Of a stretch of 64,000 nt of DNA, positions 8,517-17,631 are shown piece after piece. The position numbers and the translations under genes are program-made. The notes below the pieces were generated by a model. It did not search any database. It was given only the letters and a program-made list of their open reading frames with translations, and was not told where the DNA came from. How positions within the stretch are numbered: the first letter of the stretch is position 1; the number at the start of each line of letters is the position of its first letter. Source of the DNA: a candidate division LCP-89 bacterium (GTDB lineage: Bacteria > Electryoneota > B3-LCP); NCBI GenBank assembly GCA_025774555.1, contig JALGVT010000009.1, forward strand, positions 28,732 through 92,731. The letters are read 5' to 3'.

Positions 8517-9059
8517 TTACCAGCCCGAAACCGTCATGATCAGGATATCTTCAGCCAGTTTGTCTATCGCTTCCTGAAACCCTTCATTGCGCTCTTCCGG
8601 CGAACCGGTGCTGTGATCGTAAGTTCCCCAGCCTTGCACATTCTCTTTCCAGATAACCTCTTCTTTGGTCAGGTCGTAGTATTCCAGTTCGACGATCAGC
8701 GACAGTTTGTATTCTCCAACGCTGAAACTGCTGGTTTCGCCTTCACCGCCGTAGGTGTAAGGGATGTCTTCCACCCGCTTCAGCCTGCCCCATAACACCG
8801 CGTCTGCGTTGTTTTCGTCAGCAATTTTCAAGGTGTTGTCCTGCTGAAAAGCCAGAATCAAATCATCGGTGATCTGTTCCACAACGCCGTATTCCGCCGT
8901 GGAATTTTCAAACAGCGGAATGGCTATTGTTTTTATATGGCTGGGCCCGGCTCCAGAAAACGAATAGCGGAAACATCCGCACAACCCTGACATAATAAAC
9001 AGTGAAAGGGCAATAATTAACGTCGTCTTAAGGCTGGTTATATTATTTCTATAATCCAT
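8517..9059 (-). CDS. lptE: LptE-like LPS-assembly lipoprotein
   Basis: 180 residues. A hydrophobic leader ends in a lipobox-like LCGC with lipidated C29 likely. The mature start FRYSFSGAGPSHIKTIAIPL and the IPLFENSTAEYGVVEQITDD segment match the LptE family of outer-membrane lipoproteins that plug the LptD barrel and help insert LPS into the outer leaflet. The closing region (EERNEGFQEAIDKLAEDI) is also typical. Its place directly before tsaC and upstream of LPS core genes fits. It overlaps the sigma-54 activator gene by 11 bases. The family is weakly conserved, so assignment is by pattern and context. Confidence 0.75.
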   Translation of the reverse strand: MDYRNNITSLKTTLIIALSLFIMSGLCGCFRYSFSGAGPSHIKTIAIPLFENSTAEYGVVEQITDDLILAFQQDNTLKIADENNADAVLWGRLKRVEDIPYTYGGEGETSSFSVGEYKLSLIVELEYYDLTKEEVIWKENVQGWGTYDHSTGSPEERNEGFQEAIDKLAEDILIMTVSGW

Positions 9060-10164
9060 ATTCCTTGATTTTCCTGTAAAGCGTTCTTTCGCTGATACCC
9101 AATGTGGCTGCCGCCACCCGGCGATTTCCCCTTACTTCCTTTAAAATCCTGATAATCTGATCTTTTTCCATTTCATCTAAGGATACCTGAGACTCAGTTT
9201 GTATAATCTCCCTGCCTGGCATCCAGTGGTTGACTGGCACAGGCGCGCCCAATCCAGAACGGAGCAGCAGTCCTTTGATTTCACTTATATCCCGCTTTAA
9301 TTCCAGCATAAGCGGAACCAGTAGATCGGCATCGATGCCGGATGATCCACGAGGAACATGCACCGGCAGGAAGGCGCCTTCGTGTTCGGAATGCCGCAGA
9401 TGTTCGCCCACTATATCTTCATCTAATGCCCTGCCCCTTTCAAGAATCACCAGACTTTCTAAGAAATGCTTCAATTCGCGCACGTTCCCTTCCCAGTAAG
9501 CGTTTCTCATAAGCGTCATCGCTCCTTCGGTAACCTTGGGAATGGGAATATCGTTTTTCTGGCAGACGTCATCGAGGAAAGCATCGACAAGAAGGTGGAC
9601 GTCATCTTTTCTTTCACGCAGCGTTGGTAAATAAATATTGACCGCTTTCAACCTGAAATAGAGATCCTGGCGAAAATCTCCGCGACTGACTGCTTCAGCC
9701 AGATCCCGATTGGTAGCGACGATGGCGCGCACGTTAACCTTTTCAACCTGCGACGAACCGACCTTCATAAATTCGCCGAGTTCTAAAATACGCAGGATTT
9801 TCGCCTGCGCTTCTAAAGGCATCTCGCCGATTTCGTCCAGGAAGATGGTGCCTCCATGAGCCATTTCAAAGTAGCCCTTGCGCGTCCGGTCGGCGGATGT
9901 GAAGGCTCCCCGGACGTGCCCGAAGACTTCGCTCTCGAAGATCCCTTCCGGTATCGCTCCGCAGTTGACGGTTACGATCTGATGTGCAGCTCTCTTCGAC
10001 AGCTTATGAATGGCATTTGCGACCAGCTCTTTGCCGGTGCCTGATTCACCGCTGATCAAGACGGTAATGTCAGAGGGTGCAACCTGCTGGATGATTCCCT
10101 TGATCTGCCGCATCTGAGGAGTTTCCCCCACCAGACCGTAAAAGTTGTCTAACTTTTTTGCCAT
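9049..10164 (-). CDS. Sigma-54-dependent transcriptional activator without a sensor domain
   Basis: 371 residues: an AAA+ domain starting almost at the N-terminus and a Fis-type helix-turn-helix at the end (RRVAAATLGISERTLYRKIK). Walker A is G39-ESGTG-K45, Walker B FLDE at about 108-111, and the arginine-finger region follows. The sigma-54 contact loop reads GAFTSA at 86-91 instead of the usual GAFTGA. No receiver, GAF or PAS domain is present, so activity must be controlled by another protein or by expression, as with PspF. It overlaps lptE, so it may regulate envelope genes (inference). The target promoters are not visible with confidence. Confidence 0.9.
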   Translation of the reverse strand: MAKKLDNFYGLVGETPQMRQIKGIIQQVAPSDITVLISGESGTGKELVANAIHKLSKRAAHQIVTVNCGAIPEGIFESEVFGHVRGAFTSADRTRKGYFEMAHGGTIFLDEIGEMPLEAQAKILRILELGEFMKVGSSQVEKVNVRAIVATNRDLAEAVSRGDFRQDLYFRLKAVNIYLPTLRERKDDVHLLVDAFLDDVCQKNDIPIPKVTEGAMTLMRNAYWEGNVRELKHFLESLVILERGRALDEDIVGEHLRHSEHEGAFLPVHVPRGSSGIDADLLVPLMLELKRDISEIKGLLLRSGLGAPVPVNHWMPGREIIQTESQVSLDEMEKDQIIRILKEVRGNRRVAAATLGISERTLYRKIKEYGL

Positions 10165-10169
10165 TTTTA

Positions 10170-10934
10170 CTATATTGTAATTTTGTACCTATCACAGGCA
10201 AATTCTATTGCAACGCCGATTTCTCTCGCTCGCGCCTGGAGCCCTTTTAACTGCTCCTTTCGTTCCGGCAGAGCGTGCGTCAATATCAATCGTTTCATTT
10301 CGAACTTCTGCGCCATGTTCAAGACCGCATCGTATTCAATATGCGCTCCTTCTAAGATCAGCAGATCATCTTTTCGCAGGTACGCTTCCACATCGGCGAC
10401 TTCACGGATATCTCCGGAATAGAAGTAAGACTGTTCCGGCGTTACGATCCGAAAAGCGTAGGAGTGTGTTTCGAGTTTGGGAATATCCAATTCGTCCCAA
10501 TGCTTCAAGTGATTGGTGGGGTAGGTCTGCAGATAGACGTCCTCAGTCAACTGATGCTTCTCTTCTAAAGGTTTCAATGAGTAATCAGGATGTATTTCTC
10601 CCGGCACCAGGTAGAGCTGGTTCATGAATTGCTGTGTTACTTCTATAGCTCCGCCGGGGATATAGATTGAAAGTTTATCTTTAAAATATTTGACATGAAG
10701 GTACTGCAGAATCATGAAGACGCCGACACAGTGATCCGGGTGCAGGTGGGTAATGTAAATCGCTTTGAGATGCTCGGGATCGAGGTTTGATCTCAAAAGA
10801 GCAGACGATGCCCCTTCACCAGCATCGAACATCCAGAGATTGCTGCCCTGTGTCAATACCAATGCCGCGTGAGTTCGATCCGCTTCAGGAAGCCCCGAAG
10901 CGGTTCCGAGAATAGTCAGTTCGTATTTATCCAT
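10170..10934 (-). CDS. Metallo-beta-lactamase-fold hydrolase, RNase Z-like
   Basis: 254 residues. The metal site THLHPDH gives H63, H65, D67 and H68; GDIRE provides a later Asp and LILTHA a later His. The N-terminal ELTILGTASGLPEADRTHAA resembles RNase Z/ElaC-like proteins, which cleave tRNA 3' trailers, but the protein is shorter than typical RNase Z (about 300 residues) and the exosite arm is not evident. It is therefore safest to call it a metal-dependent hydrolase. Start overlaps the 3' end of the epimerase gene by 8 bases. Confidence 0.78.
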   Translation of the reverse strand: MDKYELTILGTASGLPEADRTHAALVLTQGSNLWMFDAGEGASSALLRSNLDPEHLKAIYITHLHPDHCVGVFMILQYLHVKYFKDKLSIYIPGGAIEVTQQFMNQLYLVPGEIHPDYSLKPLEEKHQLTEDVYLQTYPTNHLKHWDELDIPKLETHSYAFRIVTPEQSYFYSGDIREVADVEAYLRKDDLLILEGAHIEYDAVLNMAQKFEMKRLILTHALPERKEQLKGLQARAREIGVAIEFACDRYKITI

Positions 10935-11850
10935 GTTTCTTCACGAAATAGTCTAACGTGGTCTTAAGACCATCCTTAAGTTGTACTTTTGGTTCCCATC
11001 CTACCAAATTCTTCGCTTTCTGCCAGTCGATAACGCTGCGCATCTGCTCGCCCTTTTTTGCAGTACCGTGATTTTCCGCCGCGCCGAAATTCCCCGCTTC
11101 ATTCAATGTGCGGAAGATAGCGTTGACGTCGTTCTCAATTGACGTGCCGATGTTCAAAGCGCAGTTAAGGTCGGCTTCCAGAGTAAGCACACTCGCTCTG
11201 GCAACGTCGCCGACGAAGACGTAATCGCGGGTCTGCTTGCCGTCGCCGTTGATAATTGTCTCTTTGCCTTCGATCAACCGGTCGCAGAAGATAGCGACGA
11301 CGCCCGCTTCTCCGTGCGGATTTTGACGAGGACCATAAACGTTGGCATAGCGCATGGCAACGTATTGCAGACCGTGCACCTGATGATAATAATAAAGATA
11401 GCGTTCGATGCTGTGCTTGGCAATGCCGTAAGGCGACAGCGGTCTGATGGGATGATTTTCATCAGCCGGGAAATAATCCTGTTCGCCGTAGAGCGCGCCG
11501 CCCGTCGATGCGAACTGCACCTTCTTGACGCCGTGCTTCAAGCTGTTCTGCAGAATATTCAGACTGCCCAAGATGTTCATGCGGGCATCGAAGATGGGAT
11601 CGTTGACAGAGATGCGCACGTCTATCTGCGCGGCATGGTGGCTGACCGCGTCGGGTTTCTCCGCCGCGAAGACTTCATCGACCTTCGGGTCGGTGATGTC
11701 CATCTCAATCAGCTTAACGCCATACGGGACGTTTTCCTTATTGCCGGTTGACAGGTTATCCAACACGACTACTTCGTGTCCTTTTTCCAAAAACAGATCG
11801 ACGACATGCGATCCGATAAAACCGGCTCCGCCGGTGACGAGGATTTTCAT
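10927..11850 (-). CDS. NAD-dependent sugar epimerase/dehydratase (UDP-glucose 4-epimerase-like)
   Basis: 307 residues of the extended short-chain dehydrogenase family. The NAD-binding G7-GAG-FI-G13 motif, catalytic S115/T116 in FASTGGALYGE, and Y141-x3-K145 (SPYGIAKHSIE) are intact. The sequence is close to bacterial UDP-glucose 4-epimerase-like enzymes (GalE/WbpP type), which supply activated sugars for surface glycans; exact substrate unknown. It is the first gene of the run reading down through the hydrolase and sigma-54 activator. A hairpin-rich repeat lies just upstream. Confidence 0.85.
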   Translation of the reverse strand: MKILVTGGAGFIGSHVVDLFLEKGHEVVVLDNLSTGNKENVPYGVKLIEMDITDPKVDEVFAAEKPDAVSHHAAQIDVRISVNDPIFDARMNILGSLNILQNSLKHGVKKVQFASTGGALYGEQDYFPADENHPIRPLSPYGIAKHSIERYLYYYHQVHGLQYVAMRYANVYGPRQNPHGEAGVVAIFCDRLIEGKETIINGDGKQTRDYVFVGDVARASVLTLEADLNCALNIGTSIENDVNAIFRTLNEAGNFGAAENHGTAKKGEQMRSVIDWQKAKNLVGWEPKVQLKDGLKTTLDYFVKKHG

Positions 11851-11881
11851 TGAGTGTCCTAAATTTAAGTTTACTTTTGTC

Positions 11882-12037
11882 GGGTAGCCCCACCCGGAAA
11901 TTAATTTCCGGGCTATTCATCTGCTGTCCCACTGAAGTAGGACGCTTTTTTTCGTCCGTCTTCAGACGGACTGAAGCATATTAGCTCGGGAATTTCCCAT
12001 AGGGACTCCCTTGGAGCATTCCCGAGTGAAGCTACCC
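11882..12037. repeat. Hairpin-rich repeat element with GGGTAGC/GCTACCC ends
   Basis: Bounded by GGGTAGC (11882-11888) and GCTACCC (12031-12037). Inside are several hairpins: one CCCGGAAAT/ATTTCCGGG pair (11893-11912), one GTCCGTCT/AGACGGAC pair (about 11954-11971) and a longer CTCGGGAAT/ATTCCCGAG pair (about 11985-12025). This layout is that of a non-autonomous, REP-like composite. The purD stop codon TAG falls in the right arm. A related GTCCGTCT...GACGGA...GAAGCAT hairpin occurs at 48050-48072. Confidence 0.65.
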
Positions 12038-13303
12038 ATTACGAGCAATCGCCCGCTGTGCAATATCCTTCCTGAAAAACTTGCCTTCAAATTCGATGGC
12101 ATCTATGCCTGAATATGCCAAATCCAGCGCGTTTTGCAGGGACTCAGACTGCGCGGTAACTCCCAGCACGCGCCCGCCGCTGGTGACAATCTGGTTGTCT
12201 TTTTCAGCAGTGCCCGCGTGAAAGACAATGACGCCTTCGGGAACGCTATCCAGTCCAGTAATCGGTTTGCCTTTTTCGTAACTGCCGGGATAGCCGCCGG
12301 ACGCCAGCACCACGGTAACTGCCGCTCCATCGTGAAATTCCACCTGATGGTCACCCAACCTGCCATCAGTAGTCGCAACCATCAGATCGAGCAGGTCGCT
12401 CTTTAACATAGGCAGCACTGCCTGCGTTTCAGGATCGCCAAAACGGCAATTATATTCCAGCACTTTCGGTCCTGAAGCGGTGATCATTAACCCGATATAC
12501 AGACAGCCGGAATATTCCGAGCCACGCTTCTCTAACCCGGTCAATGTCGGGATTAAAATATCCTCTTCGATCCGCGCCTGCAAGTCCGGCGTGATAACTG
12601 GTGCGGGCGCATAAGCTCCCATACCGCCGGTATTGGGACCTTCATCTCCATCCAGCAGCCGTTTGTGGTCCTGTGACGGCGTCAGACACACGTAATCCCT
12701 GCCGTCCGTGATTGCCAGGATAGAGGCTTCCTCGCCTTCGAGACATTCTTCAATAACCACGCTCGCTCCGGCATCCCCGAAGCGGGAATCAATCATCATC
12801 TCGCACAGCGTTGTTTCCGCTTCATTCCGATCAGCGCAGATGATAACGCCTTTGCCTGCCGCCAAACCGGACGCTTTGATTACTAAGGGAAAGGTATAGT
12901 TACCCAATGCAGATAGCGCTTTGTCATGATCCTGGTAGATACCGAATGATGCAGTCGGAATGTTGTTGCCCGCCATGAACTTTTTAGCGAATGCTTTTGA
13001 CCCTTCAAGCTGCGCGGCATCTTTTAGAGGACCAAACACCCTCAATCCTTCAGCCTGGAATCTATCCACTATTCCGGCGACCAGCGGCGCTTCTGGACCT
13101 ACCACAACCAAATCGATCTCTTCTATTTTACAGAGAGCTTTCAATTCTGAGATATTATCCGCCGATACAGGAACGCATTTGGCAATTCCCGCGATACCAG
13201 CGTTGCCCGGAGCACAATATAATTCATCCAGTTTCCGGCTTTGAGCCAGTTTCCAGCAGAGAGTGTGTTCTCTACCACCAGATCCAACGACTAAAACTTT
13301 CAC
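12032..13303 (-). CDS. purD: Phosphoribosylamine-glycine ligase (GARS)
   Basis: 423 residues, the usual PurD length. [20 protein letters not shown] at the N-terminus, the ATP-grasp segment ([18 protein letters not shown]), [20 protein letters not shown] and [16 protein letters not shown] are diagnostic. It joins phosphoribosylamine and glycine with ATP in step two of purine synthesis. The start is GTG at 13303, overlapping the uvrB stop (GTGA). The stop TAG lies inside the arm of the repeat at 11882-12037, so the last codons and terminator region have been shaped by that element. Confidence 0.97.
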   Translation of the reverse strand: MKVLVVGSGGREHTLCWKLAQSRKLDELYCAPGNAGIAGIAKCVPVSADNISELKALCKIEEIDLVVVGPEAPLVAGIVDRFQAEGLRVFGPLKDAAQLEGSKAFAKKFMAGNNIPTASFGIYQDHDKALSALGNYTFPLVIKASGLAAGKGVIICADRNEAETTLCEMMIDSRFGDAGASVVIEECLEGEEASILAITDGRDYVCLTPSQDHKRLLDGDEGPNTGGMGAYAPAPVITPDLQARIEEDILIPTLTGLEKRGSEYSGCLYIGLMITASGPKVLEYNCRFGDPETQAVLPMLKSDLLDLMVATTDGRLGDHQVEFHDGAAVTVVLASGGYPGSYEKGKPITGLDSVPEGVIVFHAGTAEKDNQIVTSGGRVLGVTAQSESLQNALDLAYSGIDAIEFEGKFFRKDIAQRAIARNG

Positions 13304-15324
13304 TTGATTGCCTCTTCTCCTTTCAGGCGGTTTATCTCATCGCGCAACCGCGCGGCGTTTTCAAATTCCAGAGCTTCAGCGGCTCTCGCCATTTCAGTTT
13401 CTAAACGATCAAGCAGCTCTTCCCGTTCCCAGTCTGTCATAAAATCCAACCGAGATTTCTTGACCAGTTTGGACAGCTTCGCCGAAGCAGACGATTTGGC
13501 GTCGGCAGCCGTGGTTGACTGCATGATTTCTTCGAATGTCTTGGTTATCGTCTTCGGAGTGATACCGTGTGCCTCGTTGTACTCTGCCTGCACTTTCCGG
13601 CGCCGCCCGGTCTCTTCGATCACTTTACGCATCGATTCAGTTACGACGTCGGCGTAGAATATAACCTTTCCCGCCGCATTTCTCGCAGCTCGTCCTGAAG
13701 TCTGCATCAGTGACCGTTCGCTGCGCAGGAATCCTTCCTTGTCGGCATCCAAAATTGCCACCAGCGACACTTCAGGAAGGTCCAGCCCTTCCCTCAGGAG
13801 ATTTATACCCACCAGGACGTCAAATTCAGCGAGACGCAAATCCCGCAGAATCTCGACACGATCCAGTGAGTTTATTTCCGAATGCAGATAGCGCACTCTA
13901 ATTCCCACTCCGTTCAGGTACTCTGTTAAATCTTCAGCCATGCGCTTGGTCAAGGTAGTAACGAGAACGCGCTCTCCCCTATCGACAACGGCTCGGATTT
14001 CGTCAATCAGATCGTCAATCTGTCCTTCCACCGGACGCAGCACGATTTCAGGGTCCATCAGACCGGTCGGTCGGATGATCTGTTCGACGATGACGCCGCC
14101 GCTTTTCTCGAATTCGTAATCTCCCGGTGTGGCGCTGACGAAGAGCACCTTATCTATCAACGATTCCCATTCGTCAAATTTAAGCGGGCGGTTGTCCAGC
14201 GCTGATGGCAGCCGGAATCCGTAATCTACCAGCACCGATTTGCGAGAACGGTCGCCGTTATACATACCTCTGATCTGAGGCGCAGTGGCATGCGATTCAT
14301 CAATAATCATCAAAAAATCATCGGGAAAATAATCAATCAGCGTCCAGGGACGGTCGCCGGGCTCTCTGCGTGCCAGATGACGGCTGTAGTTTTCAATTCC
14401 TGAACAATACCCGACTTCCCGCATCATCTCCAGATCGAATCTGGTGCGCTGTTCGAGGCGTTGAGCTTCTAAGAGCTTCCCTTCATCTTTCAGTTCGCTG
14501 AGACGAACATCCAATTCAACCTGAACATCTTTTATTGCCGCTTTTAAACCGGGCTGCGTGGTGACGAAATGTTTGGCAGGATAGATAGCTGCTTTATCGC
14601 GTTCTTCGATCAGTTCGCCGGATACGATGTTAAACTTCGATATCTTCTCCAGCCTGTCTCCCCAGAATTCAAGGCGGATTGCTTCCTCTTCATACGCGGG
14701 GTGAATCTCGATAAAATCGCCGCGCACCCGGAAAGAACCGCGGGGAAATTCGAGATTGTTGCGGGTATAATAAATATCGACCAGCCGCCCCAGCATCTCC
14801 TTGCGCGGGTATTCCTTACCTTTTTCGAGGAAGAGAAGAAGTTCCCGGTAGTCCTTGGGCGAACCTAGATTATAGATGCAGGAAACAGAGGCTACAACAA
14901 TCACATCGTCCCGCTCCATCAGGGATGATGAGGCTCGCAGACGCAGCCGGTCAATCTCATCGTTGATAGAGGTCTCTTTTTCGATGTACGTATCGGTTGT
15001 CGGGAGATACGCTTCAGGCTGATAGTAATCGTAATAACTTATGAAGAATTCGACGGCATTGTGCGGGAAAAAAGCTTTTAATTCACCATAAAGCTGTGCG
15101 GCAAGCGTTTTATTATGCGACATCACCAGCGTCGGTCTGCCCCATCGTTCGATGACATTCGCCATGGTGAAGGTCTTACCGGAACCGGTCACGCCCAGCA
15201 GAGTCTGGTACTTCTGATCCTGTTCGATACCCCGAACCAGCTCCTCGATAGCCTTGCCCTGATCGCCGCACGGCTGGAAATCGGATACCAGTTGGAAGTT
15301 CGCTTTTGGTCCGTTTTTCTCCAT
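13300..15324 (-). CDS. uvrB: Excinuclease ABC subunit B
   Basis: 674 residues. Walker A GVTGSGKT at 44-51, the beta-hairpin region that clamps DNA ([20 protein letters not shown]), helicase motifs [20 protein letters not shown] and GRAARN, and the C-terminal UVR motif ([20 protein letters not shown]) that binds UvrC are all present. UvrB is the damage-verifying helicase-like component of nucleotide excision repair. It ends in TGA, one of the clear examples of UGA used as a true stop codon here. It is coupled to purD through the GTGA overlap. The ribosome binding site is weak. Confidence 0.98.
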   Translation of the reverse strand: MEKNGPKANFQLVSDFQPCGDQGKAIEELVRGIEQDQKYQTLLGVTGSGKTFTMANVIERWGRPTLVMSHNKTLAAQLYGELKAFFPHNAVEFFISYYDYYQPEAYLPTTDTYIEKETSINDEIDRLRLRASSSLMERDDVIVVASVSCIYNLGSPKDYRELLLFLEKGKEYPRKEMLGRLVDIYYTRNNLEFPRGSFRVRGDFIEIHPAYEEEAIRLEFWGDRLEKISKFNIVSGELIEERDKAAIYPAKHFVTTQPGLKAAIKDVQVELDVRLSELKDEGKLLEAQRLEQRTRFDLEMMREVGYCSGIENYSRHLARREPGDRPWTLIDYFPDDFLMIIDESHATAPQIRGMYNGDRSRKSVLVDYGFRLPSALDNRPLKFDEWESLIDKVLFVSATPGDYEFEKSGGVIVEQIIRPTGLMDPEIVLRPVEGQIDDLIDEIRAVVDRGERVLVTTLTKRMAEDLTEYLNGVGIRVRYLHSEINSLDRVEILRDLRLAEFDVLVGINLLREGLDLPEVSLVAILDADKEGFLRSERSLMQTSGRAARNAAGKVIFYADVVTESMRKVIEETGRRRKVQAEYNEAHGITPKTITKTFEEIMQSTTAADAKSSASAKLSKLVKKSRLDFMTDWEREELLDRLETEMARAAEALEFENAARLRDEINRLKGEEAIK

Positions 15325-15458
15325 CTTTAAATTTACTTCACAGAACCTGAAAAGTCAAGTTAAAAGGCTACGATCTACCGATGATACTGACATTATTCTG
15401 ACGGAATGGCAGGAAGGAAGGATGAAGAGCGGGTAATTTGGGGATTGGGATTGGTTGT

Positions 15459-15562
15459 AAGGGGCTGTCCTAAAAGTCTAATAATGGTTATTGCCCCGTA
15501 GGTACGAAGGGCTCCTGCGGAGGATGCCTTCGGCACGAGACCTAATTATGGCTTTTAACTAA
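15459..15562. repeat. Repeat with GGGGCTGTCC end, copy 1 (one end recognised)
   Basis: AAGGGGCTGTCCTAAAAG at 15459-15476 matches the left ends at 22819 and 60781. Downstream is a nested hairpin built from CGAAGG...CCTTCG with an inner CTCC/GGAG pair (about 15503-15532). No matching GGACAGCCCC right end was found, so this copy looks degenerate or belongs to a variant. Confidence 0.5.
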
Positions 15563-15591
15563 TTAAGTTGACACTTATCACCCCTAACTTC

Positions 15592-15714
15592 ACAGTCTTT
15601 CCGAGAATGTAAATTTGTGTGTCGTCGCACGCCTTCGTGCGACGGAATAACAAGTACTTAACTGTCAGACGGGGGCGTCTGACAGCACGTTTTCGGTATT
15701 CTCGGACAGACTGT
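15592..15714. repeat. Short inverted-repeat element with two internal perfect hairpins
   Basis: Ends ACAGTCTTTCCGAGAAT (15592-15608) and ATTCTCGGACAGACTGT (15698-15714) are inverted repeats with one mismatch. Inside are two perfect hairpins: CGTCGCACG/CGTGCGACG with a 4-base loop (15623-15644) and CTGTCAGACG/CGTCTGACAG with a GGGG loop (15662-15685). It has no reading frame, so it is a MITE-like or REP-like unit. It lies 3' of the beta-helix gene that ends at 15741. Confidence 0.65.
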
Positions 15715-15740
15715 TATGCAATGCTCTATAGGTCAATCAG

Positions 15741-17264
15741 CTATTTGATCAGTATTGCCTTTCCAGTAAGAACCTGATCACCAACAGCAGCGCGATAAAG
15801 GTAGACTCCGGTCGGCAGTGAATTGCCTTCAAGGATGAATTGGTGTCTTCCCGCTTTAAGGTTACCACGATGCAAGGTTGATATCAACCGCCCATTCATA
15901 TCATAGACTACTAATTCAACTGCTGACGCTTCATCGACAATCAGGCTGATAGTAGTAGTCGGATTGAACGGATTGGGATGATTGAACAACCGCATATCAG
16001 CGCATTCGTGTTCAGTATTGCGCCTTGGTTCTTCAACGTCCTCAAAAACGTCATCGAGAAGTTGGCTTATTTCACCGCTATGATCAGAAAGTGCGTTCAT
16101 CCAATGGAAACCCATGTCAATTACGCCTGAATCCAGCATCCAGTCAGTTCGCGTCGTACCGCTGATCATCATCGAAGCTGGATCTCCGGCATTGACACAC
16201 CGACTATCCTGGGATTGACCCGCATCTATCTGGCTCAGGAAAAATAATCCGGTTGGTGGAGTACTGATAAAAAGCGGGTTAGTATTGATGTTCCCGACTC
16301 CAGACCAACCTCCTTCAACACAGCAATAGGTAATATTTGCTGCGCCGCTGATATTCGGATTCGTCGTAGCGCTATTGCCGTGAATGATGTTGTTTTTTCC
16401 TGTTACCGAACCGCTGGAATACGTTCTGATACCTCCACCTGACGATGAACTGGTGGAACTGGTGCAGCGGTTTTTAAACAGGGTATTGTTGATTAAATTT
16501 ACGTTGCAGTTATAAGCGAAAACGCCGCCGCCTTTATAAACTGCGGTATTGGCAATGAAGATGTTATTGATGAGTTGACAGTTAGGTGAGTTATAATAGC
16601 GGATCCCGCCACCTCCACAAGAACCTCATGTACTGGTCGATGAGTTCTTTGCAAAGATAGAATTTTTCACGTTGCAGTCTGGACTGTTGTAAAGATATAC
16701 ACCACCACCATTCCCGGCTGAATTACCGAAGAAGACACAATCAGAAATGTTCACGGTGGCGCCTAAAACATAAATGCCTCCGCCGTAACTGTTATAATTG
16801 TTCTTCATCCAGCAATTGGTTATGCAAACACCATCTTCTTCGATATATACCGCGCCGCCTTTATAATCCGGATAAACGTGATTCTTGGCGTATTCGATAT
16901 AAGCATAACTTAGAGTGCAGTTGCTGGAACCGTTCATGTAGCGGATACCTGCCCATTCGTCCGCCGAAGTCGGATTCTGCCTGGTGAAAATGATGGAATC
17001 CTGCTCGGTCCCCTCGGCTGTCATAGAACCGAAAACTTTGATATGGTAATGACCGGAAAACAGGAATGTCGTGCCCGGCTCGATAACCAGGCTGTTACCG
17101 GCATCGACGGTGCAGTTCCCGGTAACGATGTAGGTCCCCGGTCCCAGCGTACCCGAAATCGAACCGCTCAGGGTCGGCTGGGCATTCGCTGTCAGGACGC
17201 AGAGAACAGCAGATAAAAGTACTATCAGTGAGATTTTCACCTTTATCATGTTACCTCCGTTCAT
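15741..17264 (-). CDS. T9SS-secreted beta-helix protein with one in-frame UGA (candidate selenoprotein), gene A
   Basis: The frame from the ATG at 17264 to 15741 (507 residues) is open except for TGA at 16626-16628 (codon 213). Before it: a signal peptide and right-handed beta-helix strands with GGAVYIEE, GGGIYVLG, GGGVYLYN turns. After it the same fold continues (GSCGGGGIRYYN, GGGVFAYN) to a T9SS sorting domain (NHPNPFNPTTTISL ... LPTGVYLYRAAV ... ILIK). Both sides are needed for a complete exported protein. The UGA sits in T-UGA-G-S-C-G-G-G-G-I-R. The homologous gene at 19407 has UGA at the aligned place (codon 212). Selenocysteine is the leading explanation; alternatives are readthrough by another tRNA or a shared nonsense mutation. 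Divergent from the multihaem cytochrome gene. Confidence 0.7.
16595..16613 (-). promoter_or_regulatory. SECIS-like hairpin downstream of the in-frame UGA of gene A
   Basis: On the minus strand, 20 nt after the UGA, 16613-16606 pairs with 16602-16595 (8 pairs, three of them G-U) around the loop GAU (16605-16603). Bacterial SECIS elements are hairpins just 3' of UGA with a G early in the apical loop and about 16-37 nt spacing, which this meets. The matching hairpin in gene B has a compensatory change (U-A here, A-U there). Confidence 0.45.
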
Positions 17265-17631
17265 TATGATCTGTTTTTGACTCTGCCTGTTAATTCATAC
17301 AATAATAAATTAACAATAAGTATGCCACCGGTGTGTCTGTTGAAGAATTACGATCCATTCACAATTTCTGATTGATAGCAGATAACACAGTAACTACCCA
17401 TAAGGTACAAATATTGCGATGTTTTGGATTAAATTTACAGAACCTTCACCCTTGCATTCAATTCGAGATTTCAGCAATAGTATCCCCACAAAACTCTCGA
17501 TATTGCATTTTTTATGCATGTTGTGCGCAAGTTAATCAGGGGAAAAAACACGAAAAATACAAATAATCTTGTGAAATATTTCGTATATTATTCAGGAATT
17601 TCTTTAAATCTACTTAAGCCATTTTAGCGAA
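17265..17631. other. Divergent promoter region between gene A and the cytochrome gene
   Basis: A 367-base AT-rich gap with no credible gene. It must carry the 5' control regions of the minus-strand beta-helix gene and the plus-strand cytochrome gene. TATATT-like boxes occur near 17585 on the plus strand, but no -35 at good spacing was seen, so no promoter is called. Confidence 0.4.

Noticed and set aside
16173..16625. A simple pseudogene reading of the beta-helix gene A break
   Set aside because: The only interruption is one TGA with no frameshift, and a paralogue has it at the same residue. Independent decay at one identical codon is unlikely, though an inherited nonsense mutation before duplication remains possible.
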